Source: Aphrocallistes beatrix (Eukaryota; Porifera; Hexactinellida; Sceptrulophora; Aphrocallistidae). Taken from it: a stretch of DNA of 64,000 bases. Positions 56,505 through 64,000 of the stretch are shown here, in pieces. Under the pieces are notes generated by a model, which saw only the letters and a program-made list of their open reading frames with translations, made no database searches and was not told the DNA's origin. A program made the translations under genes and the position numbers. The DNA is taken from assembly GCA_963281255.1 (NCBI GenBank), contig OY725505.1, positions 1,798,001-1,862,000 on the forward strand. Reading direction: 5' to 3'. How positions within the stretch are numbered: the first letter of the stretch is position 1; the number at the start of each line of letters is the position of its first letter.

Positions 56505-57440
56505 ATACAATATGCAAAGCGAATAAGAAGCTGCTTCCATCTGTGAACAAATGGAAAATCTGTTTCAGAAGGTGTCATTGTATTACGATGAATAAACACT
56601 CGCTTACAACCTACAATGGATACCTAGCAATTTCAGCATCTATGAAATTGTTTAAAAATGCTTTAATTAGCAGTCGAGTGTCATTCACATACCATTTGTG
56701 GGATCGAGATTTCGCAAAGCATAATTGATGCATACTCCTTCTTTAAGGTAGAGGATATGTGGAGGCAAGCTTGTAGGCGTAATAGAATTAAGATATTCTG
56801 TAAGATACATAATTTCCTGACTGGTATCTACTGAGTTTGCACTCAGTAAGACCTTACCTTCTCCAGGAAGCTGATCAATCATGTATTTATTTAGTATTTC
56901 AGGTGTCTCATTTTGTGGCGTGATGTAATCACGATCATTAAAGTGTTATTTAATGTTACCATATATAGTAGTGGCTAGGTCTCTAATGGACTCACCTCGT
57001 ACTACATATTTTTGATCTAAATGAATCATGCTATTCTCATTTTGAGGCTCAGCACCTTCTCATACCCTCAATAAAAGATCTGAGAAGTTACTCACCTCTT
57101 CATGATCCTGAAATTAATATATTCAAAGATGCATACATGTGGTCAATTTCAATTGACATGGTGCCAAAGTGGTGCCAAAGTTGATACAACTTCAGTCCTC
57201 GATCAACGCGTAGTGGTGGTAGGATTTGTTGGAAGTCAACTCGAAATGTAATAACTTTGCCACCAAATGGGAGATCTCTCAATGTCCGATCTATGCATTC
57301 AGCAGCATGTTTTTGCATCATAGGAGCTTCATCCCAAACTAAAAGCTTAGCACCCTGTACGTATAAGTTTGGCTATAGCAGTCTATTTAGTGATACTATT
57401 ACCAGAATTTTTTTTCTATTTTTTGCCAAAGTCTTAATTT
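56505..57440 (-). pseudogene. Helitron helicase (Pif1-like) remnant
   Basis: Minus strand from about 57440: TAIAKLIR, LLVWDEAPMMQKHAAE (Walker B/motif II DE at about 57335), CIDRTLRDLPFGGKVITF and VDFQQILPPL (motif III), DRDYITPQNETPEILNKYMI, QLPGEGKVLLSANSV, PPHILYLKEGVCINYALRNL and TMTPSETDFPF / IRFAYC. This order is that of the helicase half of Helitron RepHel proteins, which unwind DNA in rolling-circle transposition. Walker A and the Rep domain are missing, and frameshifts and stops occur. It ends at the HelA copy at 56500, which cuts it before the final motif. Confidence 0.88.
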
Positions 57441-57511
57441 TGGCTTAGATCTTAAAATTTAATCGAAATAGTCAATTCATTTGACATCTATATATATATA
57501 GTATATATATA

Positions 57512-58194
57512 TTAGGGTGCTCCAAGAAATTCCGAAGTTTGAATCTTATGATGCACACTCTTCAAATAGTTTACCTTGATCACCAAGTATTCACCATAAA
57601 ATTTTCAAGCAATTTGGAGATGGTTTAGTGGTCGCGCAAGGTAGCCTCCCCTCGTGCTAATTTATAATGGGATATGTCCGAGTTGAGGCCAGACGTTGTA
57701 AAAAGCGTACTTCTGACATTTAAATATACTAGTAGCTTGATTTTTGTGATATTTGAGGGTGGTTTTATATCAGCTAATAATACATTTTAATAACCTAAAA
57801 TAAACCGGTTCCGAGATATTGGTGAAAACAGTTGGCACCATTAATAATTTCAAATATGAAGGTTGGTCTCAATTGTTTTCACCAATATCTCGGAACCGGT
57901 ATATTTTAGATTATTAAAATGTATTATTAGCTGATATAAAACCACCGTCAAATATCACAAAAATCAAGCTACTAGTATATTTAAATGTCAGAAGTACGCT
58001 TTTTACAACTTCTGGCCTCAACCTGGACATGTCTCATTATAAATTAGTACGAGGGGGAGGCTACCTTGCGCGACCACTAAACCATCTCCAAATTGCATGA
58101 AAACTTTATGGTGAATACTTGGTGATAAAAGTAAACCATTTGAAGAGTGTGCATTATAAGACTCAAACTTTGGAATTTTTTGAGGCACCCTAAT
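57512..58194. mobile_element. Foldback MITE, TTAGGGTGCTCC family, copy 2 (683 bp)
   Basis: Near-perfect palindrome: TTAGGGTGCTCCAAGAAATT and AATTTTTTGAGGCACCCTAA ends, arms of about 330 bp around 57850, flanked by (TA)n. Non-coding. Confidence 0.9.
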
Positions 58195-58204
58195 ATATAT
58201 ATAT

Positions 58205-58736
58205 ATAAGCACGCTTCGCTTGCTTGCGCTGCGCGGCTGGCGGACACTTTGTGTCCGCCGGAGGCGCCCTTCGGTCGCCTGGGGTCACATTGGTTAATTA
58301 TATGGGCGCTAAAATCTCTAAATATGTCGGTCCTACTGCCATAATTGATATTGACGAAAAATTACGAAATTTTTCTAATTTTAAAATTTTGATGAGTAAT
58401 GATAACGTCATAGCAAAGTGATGAGGAATCATTTTTTGATGATAGTTGCATCATATGTGAGGTATGTTTTTCTACAGATTCTATTAAAATCTCAGCCTTC
58501 TATCTCCTATAGTGGCTGAGTTATGCTCGAATAACTGTATTGCTTAACTTTTAAAAATGTGACAATGACGTCATAATTCCATGATAAGTCGACATTTTGC
58601 TCTGAGCTCAGAACTTACTGGAGCCATAGCCAAAAGACTTCCACATTCCAAAAATCAGCTTTCTCCACCAAGCAGTTTCTTCAATCATTTCGTTACATAT
58701 ATATACACATACACTAATCGAGTTTTAATAGTAAGG
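58205..58736 (-). mobile_element. HelA copy, complete (about 532 bp)
   Basis: 3' end TAAGCACGCTTCGCTTGC, 5' end TTTTAATAGTAAGGA|T. Hairpin GGCGGACAC-TTTGTGTCCGCC intact; TGACGTCA near 58567. Confidence 0.9.
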
Positions 58737-58752
58737 ATATATAGTATATATA

Positions 58753-59218
58753 CACTACCCGGACAAAAGAATTCAACCACAACGAAAACCTCTATTGAAA
58801 TAGTAGTATTAAGAATGATATATTCACAAAGGAATTACACTGGAACTAAGAAATATTCTATTTTTTATTCCAAATTCGTAAACTGCATATCCGAATTGCT
58901 CATTTTTGAAACTCTCAACACAAATACTCGTCCTCATTTATAAAATTATCACCCTGTCCCACTTTATGTCACTATTCGCCATCATATATAATGGCTGTGA
59001 CTAGGGACAAGTAGCATCAGGTATCAAAGGTTGATATTTACGATTTTGGGATTTAGTAATTGAGTTGAGGCACTCAATTATGAGTAATTAGATTAAGAAT
59101 TAGAAATTTCAAATAGAGAATTTCTTACAGTTTGTTATATTCATTTATGAATAGTCCCACTTTAATACTATTTGTATAGAGATTTTCAGGGTGGTCGAAT
59201 CCTTTTGTCCGGGTACTG
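58753..59218. mobile_element. CACTACCCGG Tc1-type MITE (466 bp), intact
   Basis: Same ends as 49643-52590, TA on both sides. It is the empty-site reference for the 49960-52423 insertion. Confidence 0.85.
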
Positions 59219-59220
59219 TA

Positions 59221-59373
59221 CAGTGGCGTGGCCAGGGGAAAAAATTTGGGGGGCCTCAAGATCAAGACACCGCATATATGCCCATTTGAAAAAGTGTAGT
59301 AGGTTAAATTAGTAAATTGTAAAAATTTTGGGGGGGCCTAGGCCCCCCAGGCCCCCCCATAGCCACGCCACTG
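59221..59373. mobile_element. hAT-type MITE, CAGTGGCGTGGCC ends (153 bp)
   Basis: CAGTGGCGTGGCC / GCCACGCCACTG ends with perfect 8-bp duplications GTACTGTA at 59213-59220 and 59374-59381. Very GC-rich interior. Confidence 0.92.
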
Positions 59374-59410
59374 GTACTGTATATAGTATATATATATATA
59401 TACATATATA

Positions 59411-60740
59411 CAGGGTGTCTCAAAAGTTTTTTCCGGTTGTACAAATACCCATAACTAGTAAACTATAGTATAGAAATCTTATATTATTTGCCAATATAAT
59501 CTCCTCTACGTTGGATACAAGAATTATTTCGAGCAGGCATCCCTGAGATTAAATTCTCCAAAATCGACGGCATGAGTCCATTCCAGATATTTTTCAGGTA
59601 ATTAGCGAGCTCTGACAAGTTGGTGCTGGTCTCTTCTTGTCAAGCCCTGCTTGAATAATCGCCCAAAGATTTTCAATGGGATTTAAATCTGGTGAATTGC
59701 TAGGCCAAATCCTTTTGCCCAGTAGCCTGGAATATGATTGGAAAGTCAGGTTTGCGTCTTTTTGGCGGTATGGGCAGGAGCCCCATCCTGCATAAAAATG
59801 GCCTCGGACATCAAGCGACACATTTTCCGTTCTGTCACTGGGCCTGTAGTTTTCCTTCTCTTCAAGGTAGGAGACTCCAAAATTTCTTTTATATAGTATT
59901 CTGCATTTACAGATTGTTTGGGAGGAAGAAAATGGAGTTCCGAGAGCCCACTGCCACTCATCATCCCCCAGACCATGATTTTAGGCGGGAATTTAACTGT
60001 TTGAATGGGTTCAATGTTTCGCGCATTCTGACTCCAAACCCGATCGTTCTGCCGATTTGTTGGATGGAAAAGTTCAAAAGAACTCTCATCACTAAAAAGA
60101 ACCCTTTCCAATCCTGTTCATCCCAAAATTTATGATTAATGCAGAATTGTAGCCTCTGTTCCTTCTGTTTTTCCGACAATTTTGGATGCGAAGGTCTTTT
60201 TTATGGCTTTGCTCCGATGGTATTCCTTAAATAGCGATGTATAGTGTCTTTACTAACTTTCTGTGAATTTTTTGAAACGATACAAGCAAGTTTTCGCATA
60301 GACTGCCAACGTTTGCCAAGAGATTTTCTGATAATAATTTTAGGAACGCGAGAAAGCCGTGTTGGACGCCCAGACCGAGGTTTGTCCGCCATGGATTTGC
60401 CTGATAGAATCTTCGTTTTCCAATTCCAAACAGTCTTAACAGTAACCCCTAGGTCTGAGCAATCTGTTTCTGGCTAATACCAGATTCTAACATACCGATT
60501 GCACGTAATCTCTTACCAATTCTGGAATTTTGGACATCCATTATATAAACTATATATTGATGATGAAGTGAGGTCAAGAAAATCACAATATGTTAACAAA
60601 TACAATTGATTTGTATTTCATTCAAACATTATGACCGTTGTTAAATATTATCAAAAAAGGGCGAGTTTAAATGCAAGCACTGATGTAAAAGGAATATTTT
60701 GATTAATTATAAAACCGGAAAAAACTTTTGAGACACCCTG
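59411..60740 (-). mobile_element. Full-length mariner-type element (1330 bp)
   Basis: Perfect 28-bp inverted ends starting CAGGGTGTCTCAAAAGTTTT, TA on both sides, inserted in the TA tract next to a HelA 5' end. Confidence 0.95.
59486..60541 (-). pseudogene. mariner/Tc1 transposase, about DD37E, broken
   Basis: Start ATG at 60541 (MDVQNSRIGKRLRAIGMLES). Helix-turn-helix region, then SGRPTRLSRVPKIII, KVSKDTIHRYLRN, catalytic block FSDESSFELF (first Asp), FMQDGAPAHTAKKTQT (second) and NSPDLNPIENLW (Glu). Second-to-third spacing is about 37 residues once a 1-bp shift near 59715 is allowed for, fitting the ITmD37E group. A TGG-to-TGA type stop near 59757, an early stop after KQIAQT and frameshifts near 60190 and 59715 inactivate it. 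Its ends are perfect, so it could still be moved by a relative's transposase. Confidence 0.9.
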
Positions 60741-60748
60741 TATATATA

Positions 60749-60790
60749 TCCTTACTATTAAAACTCGATTAATGTGTATGTGTTACTTAA
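60749..60790 (+). mobile_element. HelA 5' end fragment
   Basis: A|TCCTTACTATTAAAACTCG then ATTAATGTGTATGTG; the body is gone. Confidence 0.85.
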
Positions 60791-60979
60791 GTAACATACT
60801 AAAATCCCTTTGTTAGAACATCCATCGAATACTACTACTTTCAGTAGAACATTCGCACTCATTTTGAAGGTATTAAAATCCAATTAACTTACTGTTTTAA
60901 ACTCAAATATATGTTCGTAATCGGGAATCCAGAATAGGATTGATTGGAATAAGATCGACTAGAATAGGTTCGACTGGAA

Positions 60980-62505
60980 TAGAAACTGATCAACTAACTA
61001 TTACAGTGGCACATAACAACCACGACCAAGTAACTGACGAAAAGTTCGAGGTTTTGAAATTGAAAACAACTCTCGAGTGAAAAGCTGAAACTTCACAAGA
61101 AAAACTTAGGGAAACCTTTAACGATGAAGTGTATTCATCAATATTTGGTGGACAGGTTAGTTTTGTTAATTTAGAAAGTTCTGTAGTTCTGTATGTACAA
61201 AAGACGAAAGCTCAATAGACCAAATGTTCCTTATGATGCTGAAGATGCGATCGCTTTATTGGACGATTGTAGTGATTATCAATATAAACGTTATCTAGCA
61301 TTCATCATTAATTAGCCAGCCAATGGAGAATTTGTTTTTGGGTCTCATGAGTCCAAATTGGTTTACTGACCTACAGGTTGATTCAGATTCGCTTCAACAA
61401 GCGGATGCTACCTTTTATGTATTTCCAAAACAGTATTATCAATTACTTAACATTTTCCTTCAGTTCAAATCCTATACCTTACCTGCACTTCACATCCTTA
61501 TGTCCCGAAAGGCGAATAAATTACAGAACAGAATAGTCGCCAAAATTAAAGAAATAATTACATTTACTGTGTCAGAAATTGTACAGATTTCGAAAAAGCA
61601 TTGTTTCAGTCATTTTCTACAGGTTTTCCTAAGGTTGATACAAGTGGTTGCTTAATTCATCACAAGAAAGTTAACTATAAGACTGTAATACTGAAAAATG
61701 ATTCTCACAATTGTACTCTTGCAATAAACAGTTTACCAGTTGGTTCCTACAATTGATGAATTTGCCTCTTCTTCCTTCAAGTAAAAATTTTGAAGCATAT
61801 TACGTATTTACTCAAAGAAGCAAAACCGAAGTTACTTCTTTTGGACAACGAAAGAGTACGAAAATTATTTAGATATTATGAGAAATACTGGCTACGCAAA
61901 ATCGTTTCAGCACTACTTTCTATATTCAAAAGTAAAAACGAACAGCAAAATACTTAAGTATTCGCAAATTTAAAGCGTAAATTTAAATCTCATAATCCAA
62001 ACCTTAGAGACTTTATTAATAAGCTAAACGAGATGATCCGTTCAAATGAAAAGGATATGGAGAGAATTATTAACGGTCTGTCAATTAGGCAAAGCTCGAT
62101 AAACATTCAACTCTTTTTTCCAGAGAAATGTAATTCCAGAAATCTTTCAAAGGAAATTGTTGATCTGGGAAATAACACCTTTAAATAATGTAAAACGCCT
62201 ATGTCCTAATTTTCAATTGGAATTTCAAACACTGGATTCACCTTCCTACGAATCCAAATGATTCAGAAGTTGAATCAGAAAGTCAGTCAGATGGGGGTTA
62301 GTTCCCACTCTATTAACGCTAATGAAAATGAAACATATCCCGGAACATGTCGCGTTTGTTTATTACTTAATGCTGATTCCATCATCTTAACATGTCGTCA
62401 CGCACAAATTTGTTATCCCTGTGCAGAAAAATTACCACAGATGATGCAAAGCATTGTCCAATATGCAGGAGAATGGTTGAACATTATTTCCAAATGTTTT
62501 TGTAG
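60980..62505 (+). pseudogene. MULE-type transposase with C-terminal RING finger, broken
   Basis: Blocks in order across several frames: HDQVTDEKFEVLKLKTTL, ALLDDCSDYQYKRYLAFI, PANGEFVFGSHESKLVY, a MULE core ATFYVFPKQYYQLLNIFLQF, YTLPALHILMSRKANKLQ, DFEKALFQSFSTGFP (61586 on, catalytic-type Asp) and SGCLIHHKKV, then RKLFRYYEKYWLRKI, LKRKFKSHNPNLRDFINKLN. A RING finger ends it: CRVC, ILTCRHAQICYPCAEKLPQM, then after a 1-bp shift HCPICRRMVEHYFQMFL to the stop at 62503-62505. RING fingers usually recruit ubiquitin-conjugating enzymes. Many stops and shifts; no inverted ends recognised. Confidence 0.85.
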
Positions 62506-62623
62506 CACTTTCGTTTATCATGTTTGTTTAGTATAGTATATTTAGCTTAGTAGAATTTCGTTAGCATAGTAGCTTGCTAGTTAGGTTATTAAATTAGATT
62601 ACTTCATATATGCCTCGTATCTA

Positions 62624-63440
62624 TCTTATATATTAAAACGTTAGGTTTTTTTGTTTTTTGTTCGTTTGTCCGAATTGATTGAAGAAGTGTTAAGTCGTAG
62701 AGATACGGAATTTGGCATGTAGGTATCAAATGATGAATCTATAATTAAGTTCGAAGATCTTAGCGAAATTTTCACACCTTTTCTATACATACAATACTAT
62801 GCACGGTATAATTCTCACAATTGAAATCATTGTACAACTATTGTAGGTTGTCATTTTTTTAATGCCTCAACGCAATAACTTATATAGATGTCTCAATAAT
62901 ATTATAGTGTATAGAAAGGCTGTATATATTTTCACACCTTTATATGCATATTTTAACACCACTTGATGAATTTTAACAAATCGCTAGAGACTAACTTCCA
63001 ACGGTTGACATGGGGTTTTAGGGGTGTAAATTTCGAATATTATATTTTTGATCATTATGATAAATTTTTCGTATACTTTTGTTTACATTAGATACATAAA
63101 ATAAACAAATTACAAAAATAGACTAGAGACTGGTTTCCAACGGTTGATATGGGATTTTCAGGAGTTTAGAGTTCGAATATCATTTTTTCGAATCTATTTG
63201 ATAAATTACTACTAGTTTTAAAATAGATGCATAAAGTAAACAATTTTCTAAAAATAGGCTAGAGACTATCAACCAACGGTTGACATGGGGTTTTCGGGGT
63301 GTAGATTTCGAATGTTATATTTTCAGATCGATATGATCAATTATTCGTATACTTTTGTTTACAATAGATGCACCAAGTTAAAAAATTAAAAAAATATGCT
63401 AGAGACTGGCTTCTAACGATTGACTTAAGTTTTACCAGGG
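62624..63440 (+). mobile_element. HelB copy 2, 3' truncated
   Basis: A|TCTTATATATTAAAACGTTA start, same body and four ~135-bp tandem units as 9607-10508 (GGTTGACATGGGGTTTT). The GC-rich 3' end is missing. Confidence 0.8.
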
Positions 63441-63621
63441 TGTATTCGAACCAAATTTAGTGCATCTGTTACTGATTTAATATTATATTGTTTTGAATAA
63501 TGGACTAGTATCATAACTATTTGGAAGGAGAAGATTGAAGTGTTCGAATGTAAGTTCAACGAAATCTCAACATCATTATTGTCGATTTAGTTCTTTTGGA
63601 ACCGATATCATTAAACCTGCA

Positions 63622-63644
63622 TCCTTACTATTAAAACTCGATTA

Positions 63645-63676
<32 letters not shown>

Positions 63677-64000
63677 CTGTAACGAATTGATTGAAGAAAC
63701 TGCAGGGCGTAGAAAGCTGATTTTTGGCATGTGGGTGTCTTTTGGCTATGGCTCCAACAAGTTCTGAGCTCAGACGAAAATGTCGACTCATCATGGAATT
63801 ATGACATCATTGTCACATTTTAAAAAGTTTAGCAACACAGTTATTCGGGCATAACTCAGCCATTATAGGAGATAGAAGGCTGAAATTTTAATAGAATCTG
63901 TATATTAACACGTCTCACATATGATGCAACTATCATCAAAAAATGATGACTCATCACTTTGCTATGACGTCATCAAAATTTTACAAATTGACAAATTTGG
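63622..64000 (+). mobile_element. HelA copy, continues past window
   Basis: A|TCCTTACTATTAAAACTCG at 63622. AP-1 TGACTCA at 63947-63953 and CRE TGACGTCA at 63965-63972; the first CRE is mutated to TGACATCA. Confidence 0.92.

Overview
This is an AT-rich animal genomic window. One internal exon of a Mondo-type (MLXIP/MLXIPL-like) transcription factor with consensus splice sites and an intronless Ig/fibronectin-III surface protein point to a metazoan. The mobile elements (CR1/L2-type LINE tail with ATT repeats, FLYWCH/MULE-type transposases, Harbinger with a Myb-like gene, Helitrons, foldback elements) suggest a marine invertebrate such as a sponge or cnidarian, but this is a low-confidence inference. 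A 200-N run at 54706-54905 marks a scaffold join. No rRNA, tRNA or CRISPR array was seen.

Layout. 1-4.06 kb: a TTAA-flanked element (family K) interrupted by a DD37D mariner, a hAT-type MITE and a second TTAA element (family G). 4.7-8.4 kb: the Ig/FN3 gene between two outward-facing Helitron-like 3' ends. 8.6-13.1 kb: more family K copies, one split by a full-length Helitron-like element (HelB). 13.6-15.3 kb: an unrecognised decaying gene with a nine-residue repeat. 15.4-24.4 kb: two Harbinger copies with a Myb-like gene, a 1.08 kb palindrome, a 20-bp satellite, another K copy and a G copy. 24.7-27.3 kb: two unrecognised short exon-like ORFs around a MULE transposase pseudogene with a C-terminal PHD finger. 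27.4-47.7 kb: a swarm of about 540-bp Helitron-like elements (HelA), partly in head-to-tail arrays and carrying nested insertions, plus a LINE and foldback MITEs; the Mondo exon lies at 45.36 kb. 48-53 kb: a Ty3/gypsy integrase remnant and a multi-layer nest of transposons. 53.4-54.7 kb: an OTU protease domain joined to a transposase-like domain. 54.9-60.8 kb: HelA copies, a Helitron helicase remnant, foldback MITEs and a complete but broken DD37E-like mariner. 61-62.5 kb: a MULE/RING pseudogene. 62.6-64 kb: second HelB copy and a last HelA copy.

How it fits together. Nearly all sequence is layered mobile DNA, and paralogous uninterrupted copies let many insertions be dated relative to each other and their target duplications read directly. 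The most notable theme is HelA: it has Helitron-like termini (A|TC...CTTG|T, strong subterminal hairpins), no target duplication, zero-gap head-to-tail junctions, and most well-preserved copies carry consensus CRE (TGACGTCA) and AP-1 (TGACTCA) sites. A second theme is three different decayed transposase genes each fused to a chromatin- or ubiquitin-type domain (PHD, RING, OTU).
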